Positions 1 through 9,637 of a stretch of DNA of 44,282 bases are shown here, one piece after another. The DNA comes from an uncultured Christensenellaceae bacterium. Lineage in GTDB: Bacteria > Bacillota > Clostridia > Christensenellales > MGBC116941. Position 1 is the stretch's first letter; each line of letters opens with the position of its first letter. Location of the stretch: contig CAJUEF010000001.1 in the NCBI GenBank assembly GCA_910585035.1, positions 81,846-126,127 of the forward strand, written 5' to 3'. The notes under the pieces are model-generated. The model ran no database searches and was not told the DNA's origin. It saw nothing but the letters and a program-made list of their open reading frames with translations. Both the position numbers and the translations under genes were made by a program.

Positions 1-528
1 AAATCCAAGGGGATGAACAAAACAGTAAGGTGCATGGTTGCGGGAATTCCGAATTCAGGAAAGTCCACATTTATAAACATGCTTTGTGGAAAAGGCAAGC
101 TAAAGAGCGAGGACAGACCGGGAGTTACAAAGGCCAACCAATGGATAAAGGTAGATAAGTCATTAGAAATTATGGATACTCCGGGAGTTCTCTGGCCAAA
201 GCTGGACGAGCAGAGAATTGCTTTAAACTTATCTTTTGTGGGGTCTATTAAAGATAATATTATAGATATAGAGGAGCTGGCCTGTAAGCTGCTCGAAAGG
301 CTTGGTCACGGCTATTTTGACCGTATTCAGGAGAGATACGATATATGGGAAAGAGAAAACGGAGTTGTGATGTTGGAACAGCTTTGTAAACGCCGGGGAT
401 TTATCTTGAAGGGCAATGAATACGATTATGAAAGGGGAGCAAGGATTTTGCTAGATGAGTTTCGTGGAGGCGTGCTTGGTCAAATATCCTTGGAAGAACC
501 AGGTGAAACAATCAGCACTCAAGAATAA
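1..528 (+). CDS. rbgA: Ribosome biogenesis GTPase RbgA (YlqF), 3' part only
   Basis: This frame is open from base 1, so the gene begins before the window. RbgA is a circularly permuted GTPase (motif order G4-G5-G1-G2-G3) that acts late in 50S subunit assembly. The visible part starts just before G1, GIPNSGKST, followed by the RPGVTK segment (G2 region) and DTPG (G3). The G4 and G5 motifs must lie upstream and are not seen. After G3 comes LWPK and the C-terminal RNA-binding helical domain, which ends at the TAA at 526-528. About 175 residues of an expected 270-300 are present. The following rnhB overlaps its 3' end, as in other Firmicutes where rbgA and rnhB are adjacent. Confidence 0.93.
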   Translation, partial: KSKGMNKTVRCMVAGIPNSGKSTFINMLCGKGKLKSEDRPGVTKANQWIKVDKSLEIMDTPGVLWPKLDEQRIALNLSFVGSIKDNIIDIEELACKLLERLGHGYFDRIQERYDIWERENGVVMLEQLCKRRGFILKGNEYDYERGARILLDEFRGGVLGQISLEEPGETISTQE

Positions 529-1141
529 GACTGCTTTAGCTTTTGAATTTGACAAGCAGTTTTATAATGATACAATAAAGATTATTGCAGGAGCCGACGA
601 GGTTGGAAGGGGACCTCTAGCAGGACCGGTTGTTGTTGCGGCTGTAATTATGGATAATGGAACTTTAATAGAGGGAATTAGAGACAGCAAGGCAATAAGT
701 GAAAAAAAACGAAACAGCCTTTACTATGCTATATCTGACATTGCATTATCCATAGGTATTGGGTGGATTGAACCGGAGGAAATAGACAGCATTAACATTC
801 TTAACGCCACCAGAAAGGCTTTTAAAATAAGTCTTGAAAGGCTTGAGCTTAAGCCGGATTTAGTGCTTTTGGATTATATTAACGGCGTTGATACTGATTT
901 GCATTATAAGGCGTTTAAAAAGGGCGATGACACCAGCTATGTTATAGGGTGTGCTTCTATAATTGCAAAGGTTACAAGAGACAGATATATGATAGAAATG
1001 GACGAGAAATATCCCAATTACGGATTTGCCAGAAATAAAGGTTACGGAACAAAAGAGCATATGGAAGCAATTCGCAAATACGGACCTTGTCCACTTCATC
1101 GAAAAACTTTTATAAAGAAAATATTAGAGGAAATAAAATGA
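503..1141 (+). CDS. rnhB: Ribonuclease HII
   Basis: RNase HII nicks RNA-DNA hybrids 5' of ribonucleotides embedded in DNA and starts ribonucleotide excision repair. The N-terminal catalytic signature GADEVGRGPLAGPV carries the first Asp-Glu pair. LLDYINGVD, then CASIIAKVTRDR, supply further conserved acidic and basic residues. I chose the GTG at 503 because GGAAG lies six bases upstream and this gives a normal short N-terminus of 212 residues. An in-frame ATG at 455 would add 16 residues but has only a weak ribosome-binding site; either start overlaps the end of rbgA. The TGA overlaps the yraN ATG. Confidence 0.93.
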   Translation: MKQSALKNKTALAFEFDKQFYNDTIKIIAGADEVGRGPLAGPVVVAAVIMDNGTLIEGIRDSKAISEKKRNSLYYAISDIALSIGIGWIEPEEIDSINILNATRKAFKISLERLELKPDLVLLDYINGVDTDLHYKAFKKGDDTSYVIGCASIIAKVTRDRYMIEMDEKYPNYGFARNKGYGTKEHMEAIRKYGPCPLHRKTFIKKILEEIK

Positions 1142-1473
1142 ACGAACTGGGAAAACAATACGAGGACAAAGCTTGTAAATATCTGGAAAATAAGGGCTAT
1201 ACAATTCTTGAAAGAAATTACACTTGTATTTACGGTGAAATTGATATTATTGCAAAAGACGGACAGTATACGGTTTTTACAGAAGTAAAATACAGGCGTA
1301 ATAATGAGTTTTGCGAGCCTGCCGAAACTATAACTGCATGTAAAATCAAGCGTATCACAAGGACTGCACAGGATTATATTTCGAAGTATGGAGATGATTA
1401 TTACCGTTTTGATGCAGTTTGCTTTACAGGTGATAATGTGGAGCATATAGAGAATATAGTATATTTTGAATAA
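1138..1473 (+). CDS. yraN: YraN family (UPF0102) nuclease-like protein
   Basis: A 111-residue member of the YraN/UPF0102 family, which has a restriction-endonuclease-like fold and is usually found beside rnhB. The family core is visible as GEIDIIAKDG followed by VFTEVKYR, matching the Asp and Glu-x-Lys arrangement of PD-(D/E)xK nucleases. The biological role is not established; links to DNA repair or Holliday-junction processing are inferred from fold and neighbours. The ATG at 1138 overlaps the rnhB stop (ATGA) and has AGAGG upstream. A longer in-frame start at 1087 would lie inside rnhB and is not needed. Confidence 0.88.
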   Translation: MNELGKQYEDKACKYLENKGYTILERNYTCIYGEIDIIAKDGQYTVFTEVKYRRNNEFCEPAETITACKIKRITRTAQDYISKYGDDYYRFDAVCFTGDNVEHIENIVYFE

Positions 1474-1486
1474 TGGGGTGGTTTGT

Positions 1487-3007
1487 ATGCTTGCCGCAAC
1501 AAACAGTATTGGATTAAAGGGAATAGAAACTTATAAAGTGGATGTTCAGGTGGACTTATCTAAAGGTCTGCCTGCTTTTGATATTGTGGGACTGGCCGGA
1601 ACAACTGTAAAGGAATCCAGGGAAAGAGTTAGGGCGGCAATAAAGAACAGCGGTATTAATTTTCCACCAATGAGGATAACCTGTAATTTGGCGCCGGCAG
1701 ATGTAAAGAAAGACAGCTCAATATATGATTTGCCAATAAGTATAGGAATTTTATCTGCTATTGGTGAAATCAGATGTAATGATTTAAACGAATATATTAT
1801 TCTCGGGGAGCTTTCTTTAGATGGGAAAATAAACAGAGTGAACGGTACTTTGCCTATGGTAATAGGTGCGAAAGCTCTTGGATACAAAAAGGTGATTTTG
1901 CCTTTTGATAATGCTAATGAAGCAAGATTTATAGATGGGATAGACGTTTATCCATGCGGGGATTTAACTGAAGTGATGGGATTTTTAAACGGTACAAAGT
2001 TAATTAATCCGTTAAAAATGATAGCCTTTAGCGAGGTGAGAAAAGCAGGAATAAACGGTGTGGATTTTTGTCATATAAAAGGACAGCAAAGCGCAAAAAG
2101 GGCGCTGGAAATAGCTGCGGCAGGAAACCATAATGTTATGTTTATCGGTCCGGCGGGAAGTGGAAAGACAATGCTTGCAAGAAGCATGCCCTCTATATTG
2201 CCGGATATGAACTTTGAAGAAGCGCTGGAGGTTACAAAAATACATAGTATAAGCGGAGAGCTGGGAAGTGTGGGAATAATATGTGAACGTCCGTTTAGGG
2301 CGCCGCATCATGGAGTTTCTGCCGCAGCTCTTATTGGAGGTGGAAGCGGCGCCCGTCCCGGGGAGATAAGCCTGGCTCATAACGGAGTGCTGTTCTTAGA
2401 TGAATTTCCTGAATTTCAAAGACAGACAATTGAAAGCCTAAGACAGCCTCTTGAGGACGGTTTTGTGACAGTTTCCAGAGTTAGTGCCACTTGCAGGTAC
2501 CCATCTTCATTTATGCTGATAGTTTCAATGAATCCATGTCCCTGCGGAAACTATGGAAGCGATAAGGAATGTAGGTGCAGTGAAACTCAAAGAAACAGGT
2601 ATTTAAATAAAATATCAGGACCTCTCCTTGACAGGCTGGACATTGTTGTGGAAATGGCAGGAATTGCATATAAAGATATTGAATCAAAGAATAAAGCAGA
2701 AACATCAAAAGATGTGCGTAGACGTGTAAATAAAGCCAGAATTGTGCAGTATAAACGAAACGGCGGCAACAAAGCAAATGGAATGATGAATGCTCAGGAT
2801 ATTGAAAAACATATTTCTTTAGATGGGGAAACAAAAAAACTTTTAGAGGTTGCTTTTGAAAGGCTGGGTCTTAGCGCCAGAGCATATCACCGTATATTAA
2901 AGGTATCAAGAACTATTGCAGATTTAAGCGGCAGCGAGGATATTAAAAAAGAACACATTATGGAAGCTCTTTCATACAGAGGCGCTGAAATAAAGTATTG
3001 GCAATAG
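1487..3007 (+). CDS. comM: ComM/YifB family Mg-chelatase-like AAA+ ATPase
   Basis: A 506-residue AAA+ protein. In naturally competent bacteria ComM is a hexameric helicase that drives branch migration during transformation; in Clostridia its role is less clear. The N-terminal domain shows GLPAFDIVGLAGTTVKESRERV, the typical start of the family, with ChlI-like architecture. Walker A is GPAGSGKT, Walker B is LFLDEFPE, and a cysteine-rich stretch (MNPCPCGNYG, then CRCS) follows as in the family. The ATG at 1487 has GGGGTGG just upstream and gives the usual MLA start; the open frame extends to a TTG at 1466, which I rejected. It is followed directly by dprA. Confidence 0.93.
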   Translation: MLAATNSIGLKGIETYKVDVQVDLSKGLPAFDIVGLAGTTVKESRERVRAAIKNSGINFPPMRITCNLAPADVKKDSSIYDLPISIGILSAIGEIRCNDLNEYIILGELSLDGKINRVNGTLPMVIGAKALGYKKVILPFDNANEARFIDGIDVYPCGDLTEVMGFLNGTKLINPLKMIAFSEVRKAGINGVDFCHIKGQQSAKRALEIAAAGNHNVMFIGPAGSGKTMLARSMPSILPDMNFEEALEVTKIHSISGELGSVGIICERPFRAPHHGVSAAALIGGGSGARPGEISLAHNGVLFLDEFPEFQRQTIESLRQPLEDGFVTVSRVSATCRYPSSFMLIVSMNPCPCGNYGSDKECRCSETQRNRYLNKISGPLLDRLDIVVEMAGIAYKDIESKNKAETSKDVRRRVNKARIVQYKRNGGNKANGMMNAQDIEKHISLDGETKKLLEVAFERLGLSARAYHRILKVSRTIADLSGSEDIKKEHIMEALSYRGAEIKYWQ

Positions 3008-3018
3008 GGTAGAAAACA

Positions 3019-4110
3019 GTGGAATACAGCGATAATGACAAAATTATATTGTGGCTTTCCATGGGGCTGGGTATAGGATCTTTTAAGTTTTTTGATTTAA
3101 TGGATTACTACGGCGATATTGATGGGATTTGGCATAATTATGATGAAAAAGATCCGGGAATTGATTTTTTATCACCTAAAGTTAAAACTGCACTTGATAA
3201 AACAAAAAATATGAGTTATGTTAATAACTGTATTAAAAAATGGAAAGAACCAAAGTTTGTTACCATTTTAAACAATGATTATCCGATGCTGTTAAAAGAA
3301 ACAGCTAATCCGCCTATAATATTATATTATTTGGGAGAAATTAGCGCCTACGACAAATGTATAGGTATAGTTGGCAGCAGAAGGTGCACAAAATATGGAT
3401 TGGAATGCACAAAAAAATTTGCAAAAGACTTGGCTGTAAGGGGAATTACAATTGTGTCCGGCGGGGCAAGAGGAATAGATACTAAAGCCCATGAAGGGGC
3501 TGTGGAAGCCGGAGGAAGGACAGTTTGCGTTTTAGGATGTGGAATTGATGTGGTGTATCCTCCTGAAAATCATAAACTGTTTTATAATATTGCAGAAGGC
3601 GGAGGGGCAATAATAACAGAGTATCATCCCGGAGAAAGACCAAATCCGTGGCATTTTCCCCAGAGAAACCGCATAATAAGCGGTATGAGCAGTGGTCTTT
3701 TAGTTGTAGAGGCAGGAGAGAAAAGCGGCTCTCTTATAACAGCAGGCATTGCTGCAGAAGAAGGAAGAGATGTTTTTTGTGTTCCCGGAAATATCAATTC
3801 GAGTACAAGCAAAGGCACTAATACTCTTATTAAAAATGGAGCCTGTTTAGTTGATTGTTATCAGGATATAATGTTTGAGTGCGGCTGGCATGTAAAAGAA
3901 AAAAACAAAGCCTTAGCCATTGACAATTTTAATAATTTAAATGATACTGAAAGAACCGTTGTAAATGCAATTATAAAAAATCAAAATATTTCAATTGATG
4001 AGCTTTGTGTAATAACAGGGATTGATATTACAGAGCTTAACAGCGTGATTACAATGCTGGAAATAGGCGGCGTTATAAGCAGGATGCCGGGCAATATATT
4101 AACTATTTAG
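3019..4110 (+). CDS. dprA: DNA-processing protein DprA
   Basis: DprA binds incoming single-stranded DNA and loads RecA; it is widely conserved even in bacteria not known to be competent. The 363-residue protein has an N-terminal helical region, a Rossmann-like core and a C-terminal winged helix. Core motifs are GIVGSRRCTKYG, VSGGARGIDTKAHEGA, LGCGIDVVYPPEN, FPQRNRIISG and GSLITA. The last 60 residues (from about NLNDTERTVV) look like the DprA winged helix. The start is GTG at 3019, shortly after comM ends. The final codon overlaps the region just before the topA ribosome-binding site. Confidence 0.95.
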   Translation: MEYSDNDKIILWLSMGLGIGSFKFFDLMDYYGDIDGIWHNYDEKDPGIDFLSPKVKTALDKTKNMSYVNNCIKKWKEPKFVTILNNDYPMLLKETANPPIILYYLGEISAYDKCIGIVGSRRCTKYGLECTKKFAKDLAVRGITIVSGGARGIDTKAHEGAVEAGGRTVCVLGCGIDVVYPPENHKLFYNIAEGGGAIITEYHPGERPNPWHFPQRNRIISGMSSGLLVVEAGEKSGSLITAGIAAEEGRDVFCVPGNINSSTSKGTNTLIKNGACLVDCYQDIMFECGWHVKEKNKALAIDNFNNLNDTERTVVNAIIKNQNISIDELCVITGIDITELNSVITMLEIGGVISRMPGNILTI

Positions 4111-4121
4111 TGGAGGGCTTT

Positions 4122-6212
4122 ATGGCTGCAAAAAAAGAAAAAAAACCTTATGAGCTGGTTATTGTGGAATCACCTGCCAAGGCTAAAACTATTGGGAAAA
4201 TCTTAGGCAGTAAATACAGGGTTATAGCGTCTCAGGGGCATGTAAGGGATTTACCTAAAAGCAGGCTTGCTGTTGATGTTGAAGGCGGATTTGAGCCTGA
4301 ATACATTAATATAAGGGGAAAAGCGCCTCTGCTTAAAGAAATAAAGAAAGAAGCCAAGAATGCAAAAAAGGTTTTTCTGGCAACCGACCCTGATAGAGAA
4401 GGAGAGGCTATATCCTGGCATATTGGCAATATAATTGAGGATAAAGACGCAAAGAGAATTGAATTTAATGAAATTACAAAATCTGCTATTCAAGAAGCAA
4501 TTAAGCATCCTCGGGATATTAATACCGGAAAAGTAAACGCTCAGCAGGCAAGAAGGGTGCTAGACAGGCTTGTTGGCTATAAGATAAGCCCTATTCTTTG
4601 GGAAAAGGTTAAAAAGGGTTTGAGCGCAGGAAGAGTTCAGTCTGTTGCTATGCGTATGATATGCGAGCTGGAGGAACAGATTGATAACTTTATTAGTGAA
4701 GAATACTGGTCGCTGGATGCAAAGCTTATGCCAAAGGGAAAGAAAAAAACTTTTACAGCTCACTATCATGGAGAAGGAAATAAAAAGGTAGACCTTAAGA
4801 CAAAAGAACAGGTTGATAAAATTATTAGTGAGCTAAAGGATTTTGTTGTTAAAGAGGTTAAGAAAGGCAATCTTAAAAAGCATGCCGCTGCTCCTTTTTC
4901 CACAAGCACAATGCAGCAGGACGCTTCGAGAAAGCTTGGTTTTTCCACTAAAAAAACCATGATGGTTGCGCAGCAGCTTTATGAAGGTGTGGAAATAAAG
5001 AAGAAAGGACACGTGGGTCTGGTATCTTATATAAGAACAGATTCCGTAAGAATATCCAAAGAAGCTCAAAGCGACGCTCTTGCATTTATTGAAGCGAACT
5101 TTGGGAACGATTATGTTCCGCAAAAGCCCAATATATATAAGGGAAGAAAAGGAGCTCAAGACGCTCATGAGGCTATCCGTCCTACCGATATAAAAATAAC
5201 TCCCGAAAGTATTAAAGATAGTCTTAATAAGGACCAGTTAAAGCTTTATACTCTTATATATAACAGGTTTTTATCCAGCCAGATGGCGGAAGCAAGATAC
5301 AGCACTATTAATACTACAATATTAAGCGGTAACCACGTGTTTAAGGCAGGTGGACAAAATTTAATATTTGACGGATATTTAATAGTTTATAATGAAGCGG
5401 ATAAAGAAAAGAAAAAGGAAACTATTCCTGAGTTAAATGAAGGCGACATGCTTGACCTTAATAAGGTTGTTCCCGAGCAGCATTTTACTCAGCCTCCGGC
5501 AAGATATACAGAGGCGAGCCTTGTGCGTGCGCTGGAGGAAAAGGGAATTGGCAGACCAAGCACATATGCTCCTACAATTTCCACTATATTTGAAAGGGGC
5601 TATATTACAAGAAAGGAAAAGTCAATTCAGCCTACAGAGCTTGGGAAAATAGTTACCAAGCTGATTGTGGACAATTTTTCCGATATTGTTAATATTGAAT
5701 TTACTGCGGATATGGAAGACGACCTGGATGAAATTGAATCAGGGGAAAAAGAATGGAAAAAGGTCATAGGTGATTTTTATGTTACCTTTAAAAAGCTTCT
5801 AGAGGATGCCGAGGTAGCTATTGAAAAAATAAAGATTGCAGATGAAGTTTCTGACGTTCCATGTGATAAATGCGGTGCTATGATGGTTTACAAAGTGGGA
5901 AAATACGGAAAGTTTCTTGCTTGTCCCAACTATCCTGAATGTAAAAACACAAAGCCTATAATGGTTACTATAGACGTACCTTGTCCAAAGTGTGGGGGAA
6001 AGGTGCTGAAGCTGAAAACAAAAAGAGGCAAGCCGTTTTACGGATGTGAAAAATATCCAAAGTGTGATTTCACTTCATGGTATTTGCCGACTGATAAAAA
6101 ATGTCCTACATGTGGTAAATACATGGTGGAAAAAAATGTTAAAGGCGGAACCCAAATTATTTGTTCCGATCCTGATTGTAAAACTTCACTGCAAAAGGAA
6201 AATAAAAAATGA
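4122..6212 (+). CDS. topA: DNA topoisomerase I (type IA)
   Basis: Relaxes negative supercoils by a transient 5'-phosphotyrosine link. The Toprim domain starts with VIVESPAKAKTIGKIL and has the acidic motif ATDPDREGEAISWH. The catalytic Tyr is Y303 in VSYIRTDSVR. EEKGIGRPSTYAPT is the conserved type IA C-terminal core motif. Three C-terminal Cys4 zinc ribbons follow (CDKCGAM...CPNYPEC, CPKCGGK...CEKYPKC, CPTCGKY...CSDPDC). I chose the ATG at 4122 because GGAGGG precedes it; a GTG at 4110 would include the ribosome-binding site. The TGA overlaps the trmFO ATG. The 696-residue length is normal. Confidence 0.97.
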   Translation: MAAKKEKKPYELVIVESPAKAKTIGKILGSKYRVIASQGHVRDLPKSRLAVDVEGGFEPEYINIRGKAPLLKEIKKEAKNAKKVFLATDPDREGEAISWHIGNIIEDKDAKRIEFNEITKSAIQEAIKHPRDINTGKVNAQQARRVLDRLVGYKISPILWEKVKKGLSAGRVQSVAMRMICELEEQIDNFISEEYWSLDAKLMPKGKKKTFTAHYHGEGNKKVDLKTKEQVDKIISELKDFVVKEVKKGNLKKHAAAPFSTSTMQQDASRKLGFSTKKTMMVAQQLYEGVEIKKKGHVGLVSYIRTDSVRISKEAQSDALAFIEANFGNDYVPQKPNIYKGRKGAQDAHEAIRPTDIKITPESIKDSLNKDQLKLYTLIYNRFLSSQMAEARYSTINTTILSGNHVFKAGGQNLIFDGYLIVYNEADKEKKKETIPELNEGDMLDLNKVVPEQHFTQPPARYTEASLVRALEEKGIGRPSTYAPTISTIFERGYITRKEKSIQPTELGKIVTKLIVDNFSDIVNIEFTADMEDDLDEIESGEKEWKKVIGDFYVTFKKLLEDAEVAIEKIKIADEVSDVPCDKCGAMMVYKVGKYGKFLACPNYPECKNTKPIMVTIDVPCPKCGGKVLKLKTKRGKPFYGCEKYPKCDFTSWYLPTDKKCPTCGKYMVEKNVKGGTQIICSDPDCKTSLQKENKK

Positions 6213-7510
6213 CAATAATTGTTATAGGAGGCGGTCTTGCTGGTTGTGAGGCTGCCTTACAGTTAGCAAAAAGAGGTTTTAAAGTTGATCTTTTTGAGAT
6301 GAAGCCTATAAAGAAATCACCGGCTCATTCCATGGATACTCTTTGTGAACTGGTATGCAGCAATTCTTTAAAATCCACAAAGCCTGATACTGCCGGAGGA
6401 CTTTTAAAGCTGGAAATGGACATACTTGGTTGTGAACTTTTAAAGTTTGCTTCAGATTGCGCCGTTCCTGCGGGAGGAGCACTGGCTGTTGACAGGGATG
6501 AATTTTCAAAGGCAGTTACAAAAGCTATAGAAAATGAGCCTAATATAAACATTGTTCATAAAATCGTCACGGATATTCCAAATTCACCTTGTATTATAGC
6601 AACAGGACCGCTGACGGAGGATAGCTTTGCAAAGGCTATAAAAAAAAGATTTGATTCTCTGTACTTTTTTGATGCGGCTTCGCCTATAATATCTAAAGAC
6701 AGCATAAATATGGATATTGTATACAGAGCAAACAGATATGAGGATATTGGCAGCGGAGATTATTTAAACTGTCCTATGAATAAAGAGGAATATGAAGCTT
6801 TTTATACGGAACTGATAAATGCCAATACTGTTGAGCTTCACGGATTTGAAACCGCTAGGGTGTTTGAAAGCTGTATGCCCGTTGAAGTAATGGCAAAAAG
6901 AGGGCGGGATACATTAAGATTTGGACCCCTTCGCCCTGTTGGGCTGACTGATTTAAGAACAGGTAAACGTCCTTATGCAGTGGTACAGCTCAGACAGGAG
7001 GATGTATATGGGAACAGTTATAATTTAGTTGGCTTTCAGACTAATCTTAAATTTCCTGAACAAAAAAGAGTGTTTTCAATGATACCGGGACTGGAAAACG
7101 CCGAGTTCCTAAGATACGGCGTAATGCATGCCAATACATATTTAAACAGTCCAAAATATTTGGATGAATTTTTCCGTGTAAAAGGCGAAAGTAACTTGTA
7201 TTTTGCCGGGCAGATTACGGGAGTGGAGGGCTATGTGGAATCCATCTTCAGCGGAATGATGGCAGGAATAAACATGGCGAGAACTTTGGAAGGCAAGGAT
7301 TTAAACCCGCTTCCTAAAGAATGTATAACCGGAGCTCTTTGCAAGCATGTTGCAGGAGGGTCAGGCAGTTCATCCTATCAGCCTATGAATGCAAATTTTG
7401 GAATTATTATTCCTCTTGGCAAAAGGATAAAAGATAAAAAAGAAAGATATATGGAGCAGAGCAAAAGATCTGTTTCAATTTTAAAAGAGAATCGGGGGAA
7501 GTACTTTTAA
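6209..7510 (+). CDS. trmFO: Methylenetetrahydrofolate-tRNA (uracil-54-C5)-methyltransferase TrmFO
   Basis: TrmFO makes ribothymidine at U54 of tRNA using methylenetetrahydrofolate as carbon donor and FAD/NAD(P)H as reductant, the Gram-positive alternative to SAM-dependent TrmA. The FAD dinucleotide-binding motif is at the extreme N-terminus (IGGGLAGCEAALQLAKRG). Family motifs include CSNSLKS, GPLTEDSFA, FAGQITGVEGYVES and NANFGIIIP near the C-terminus. The 433-residue length is normal. It overlaps topA by four bases and hslV by one, so the three are almost certainly co-transcribed. In Bacillus xerC lies between trmFO and hslV; here it is missing. Confidence 0.96.
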   Translation: MTIIVIGGGLAGCEAALQLAKRGFKVDLFEMKPIKKSPAHSMDTLCELVCSNSLKSTKPDTAGGLLKLEMDILGCELLKFASDCAVPAGGALAVDRDEFSKAVTKAIENEPNINIVHKIVTDIPNSPCIIATGPLTEDSFAKAIKKRFDSLYFFDAASPIISKDSINMDIVYRANRYEDIGSGDYLNCPMNKEEYEAFYTELINANTVELHGFETARVFESCMPVEVMAKRGRDTLRFGPLRPVGLTDLRTGKRPYAVVQLRQEDVYGNSYNLVGFQTNLKFPEQKRVFSMIPGLENAEFLRYGVMHANTYLNSPKYLDEFFRVKGESNLYFAGQITGVEGYVESIFSGMMAGINMARTLEGKDLNPLPKECITGALCKHVAGGSGSSSYQPMNANFGIIIPLGKRIKDKKERYMEQSKRSVSILKENRGKYF

Positions 7511-8055
7511 TGGATGAAAAGAATATGTTAAGAGGCACTACTATAGTTGCAGTAAAGAAAAACGGAAAGACCGTTGTTGCGGGCGACGGTCAGGTGACCT
7601 TTGGCCAGGCTACAATTATGAAGCATGGTGCTAAAAAGGTTAGAAGAATTTATAAGGAAAAAATCGTGGTTGGTTTTGCCGGCTCTGTTGCAGATGCGTT
7701 TACCCTTTGCGACAGGTTTGAAGCAAAGCTGGAGCAATATAGCGGAAGTGTTGTTAGAGCTGCTGTTGAGCTTGCTCAGGAATGGAGAAGCGATAAGGTG
7801 CTTCGTAAGCTTGAGGCAATGCTTATTGTTGCAGATAAGGAAAATTTACTGGTGCTTTCCGGTACAGGTGAAGTGATAGAGCCGGATGACGGTGTTGTTG
7901 CTATTGGATCCGGAGGTAATTATGCAATGTCAGCCGCCCGTGCACTATATCGCAATACGGATATGGACGCTAAAGAAATTGCGCTGGAAGCTATGAAGAT
8001 AGCCAGTGAAATATGCGTGTATACTAACGGTAATTTTACCGTTGAGGAGGTTTAA
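7510..8055 (+). CDS. hslV: HslV (ClpQ) peptidase subunit of the HslUV protease
   Basis: Threonine-type peptidase that forms a double hexameric ring driven by the HslU ATPase. The TTIVAV segment supplies the catalytic Thr that becomes the mature N-terminus. GDGQVTFGQATIMKHGAKKVR and GSGGNYAMSAARAL are family signatures. The ATG at 7510 overlaps the trmFO stop by one base and has GGGGAAG at good spacing; a second in-frame ATG at 7525 would shorten the propeptide to MLRG. Either way residues must be removed before the Thr. The length of 181 residues is normal. It is followed after one base by hslU. Confidence 0.96.
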   Translation: MDEKNMLRGTTIVAVKKNGKTVVAGDGQVTFGQATIMKHGAKKVRRIYKEKIVVGFAGSVADAFTLCDRFEAKLEQYSGSVVRAAVELAQEWRSDKVLRKLEAMLIVADKENLLVLSGTGEVIEPDDGVVAIGSGGNYAMSAARALYRNTDMDAKEIALEAMKIASEICVYTNGNFTVEEV

Positions 8056-8056
8056 T

Positions 8057-9451
8057 ATGAACTGCTTATCTGCTAAGGAAATTGTAAGCAAGCTGGACAG
8101 ATATATTATCGGACAGGACGAGGCAAAAAAAGCTGTTGCCATTGCCCTTAGAAACAGGTATAGACGAAGCCGGCTGAATGATGAAATCAGAAACGAAATA
8201 ACTCCGAAAAATATAATTATGGCGGGTCCAACGGGAGTTGGAAAGACGGAAATCGCAAGGAGGCTGGCAAAGCTTACAGGCTCGCCTTTTGTAAAGGTAG
8301 AGGCCACTAAGTTTACGGAAGTGGGATATGTTGGCAGAGATGTTGATTCCATTATTCGTGATTTGGTTGAAGCCAGTATACGAATGGTAAAAGAGGAAAT
8401 GTATGAAAAAGTAAAGCTTCAGGCGCAGACCAATGCCCATGAAAGGCTCATTGATTTGCTTTTACCTGTAAAACCAAAGCCAAAGGCGGAGCAAAATGAT
8501 TTTCAGGCAGCTCTTTATATGCTTCTTCCTGCCCAGGAAAAAAAGGAAGAACTGACAGACGAAGAAAAAAGAGAAAGACTTACAGCACGCCAGCAAATAG
8601 CTAAGCAGCTAAACGACGGTTTGCTGGAGGATACAATAGTATCTGTTGAGGTTGAGGCTCCACAGGTTATGGCTCTTGATGTTATGGGAGGCGTAGGCGC
8701 TGAAATAAACCTAGGAGATATGTTCTCGGGTATGATGCCTAAAAAAACCAAGAACCGCAAAGTTAAGGTAAGCGACGCACGGGTAATTTTAGAGCAGGAA
8801 GAAGCAAACAAGCTCATAGATATGGATGATGTTACGACGGAGGCAATAAAGAGAGCAGAGCAGCAGGGGATTGTGTTTCTTGATGAAATAGATAAAATTG
8901 CAGGTAAGGGCGGAGGCAGCGGTCCTGATGTATCCAGAGAGGGTGTGCAAAGAGATATTCTTCCTCTGGTTGAAGGCTCTACAATTATGACAAAATACGG
9001 ACCTATTAAAACAGATTTTGTGCTGTTTATCGCTGCCGGCGCTTTCCATGTTGCAAAATTCAGCGACCTTATTCCGGAACTTCAAGGCAGATTTCCTATT
9101 AAGGTAAACCTAAAAAGTCTCACAAAAGATGATATGGTGCAAATTCTCAGCAAAACGGACAATGCCATAATAAAGCAATATCAGTCACTTTTATCAGTGG
9201 ACAACATTGATCTTAAATTTACTGACGACGCTCTTGACGCTATTGGGGATTATGCAATTAACGCTAATGAGGAAAATGAAAACATAGGAGCCAGAAGGCT
9301 TCACTCTATAATTGAAAATCTGTTGGAGGATATTTCATTTAATGCGTGTGGAGACCATCCTATGATGGAAGTAATTATTGACGAAGGGTATGTGAGCTCC
9401 CATTTAACTGACGATTATAAAAAGCACAATTTAAAGAACAGCATACTGTAA
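8057..9451 (+). CDS. hslU: HslU (ClpY) ATPase subunit of the HslUV protease
   Basis: AAA+ unfoldase that feeds substrates to HslV. Walker A is GPTGVGKT, Walker B is GIVFLDEIDK, with the HslU-specific VEATKFTEVGYVGRDV loop (pore region) and an I domain of about 130 residues between them. ENIGARRLHSIIE is the sensor-2 region. The protein ends in IL, similar to the C-terminal tail that docks into HslV, but the last residues (DDYKKHNLKNSIL) are a few longer than usual. The ATG at 8057 has GAGGAGG upstream, supplied by the end of hslV; the upstream in-frame start at 8006 lies within hslV and is rejected. It is the last gene of its operon; no codY follows. Confidence 0.96.
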   Translation: MNCLSAKEIVSKLDRYIIGQDEAKKAVAIALRNRYRRSRLNDEIRNEITPKNIIMAGPTGVGKTEIARRLAKLTGSPFVKVEATKFTEVGYVGRDVDSIIRDLVEASIRMVKEEMYEKVKLQAQTNAHERLIDLLLPVKPKPKAEQNDFQAALYMLLPAQEKKEELTDEEKRERLTARQQIAKQLNDGLLEDTIVSVEVEAPQVMALDVMGGVGAEINLGDMFSGMMPKKTKNRKVKVSDARVILEQEEANKLIDMDDVTTEAIKRAEQQGIVFLDEIDKIAGKGGGSGPDVSREGVQRDILPLVEGSTIMTKYGPIKTDFVLFIAAGAFHVAKFSDLIPELQGRFPIKVNLKSLTKDDMVQILSKTDNAIIKQYQSLLSVDNIDLKFTDDALDAIGDYAINANEENENIGARRLHSIIENLLEDISFNACGDHPMMEVIIDEGYVSSHLTDDYKKHNLKNSIL

Positions 9452-9593
9452 GTTTATGCCTATAAATGCTTTAATGAATTAATAAAAATACAAAATTATT
9501 CTAAATAATCATTATTGAATATATTTTAATATTATATTTTAGGTAAATAATAATTGAAAATATCTGTGCAATTAGTGTAAACAGGTGTTTATA
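9452..9593 (+). other. AT-rich spacer after hslU
   Basis: A strongly AT-rich stretch between hslU and the terminator at 9594. Short A/T palindromes occur (for example ATTATT...AATAAT near 9496-9510), as expected from composition alone. I see no open reading frame, tRNA or convincing promoter in it. Confidence 0.5.
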
Positions 9594-9630
9594 AAAAAGA
9601 ATGACGCTTTTTCGGTCATTCTTTTTTTGT
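9594..9630 (+). terminator. Intrinsic terminator of the rbgA-hslU gene row
   Basis: Left arm AAAAAGAATGAC (9594-9605) pairs perfectly with GTCATTCTTTTT (9615-9626) around a 9-base loop, and the right arm runs into a T tract. It separates the hslVU transcript from the OLE RNA promoter immediately downstream. Confidence 0.88.
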
Positions 9631-9637
9631 TTTAGGG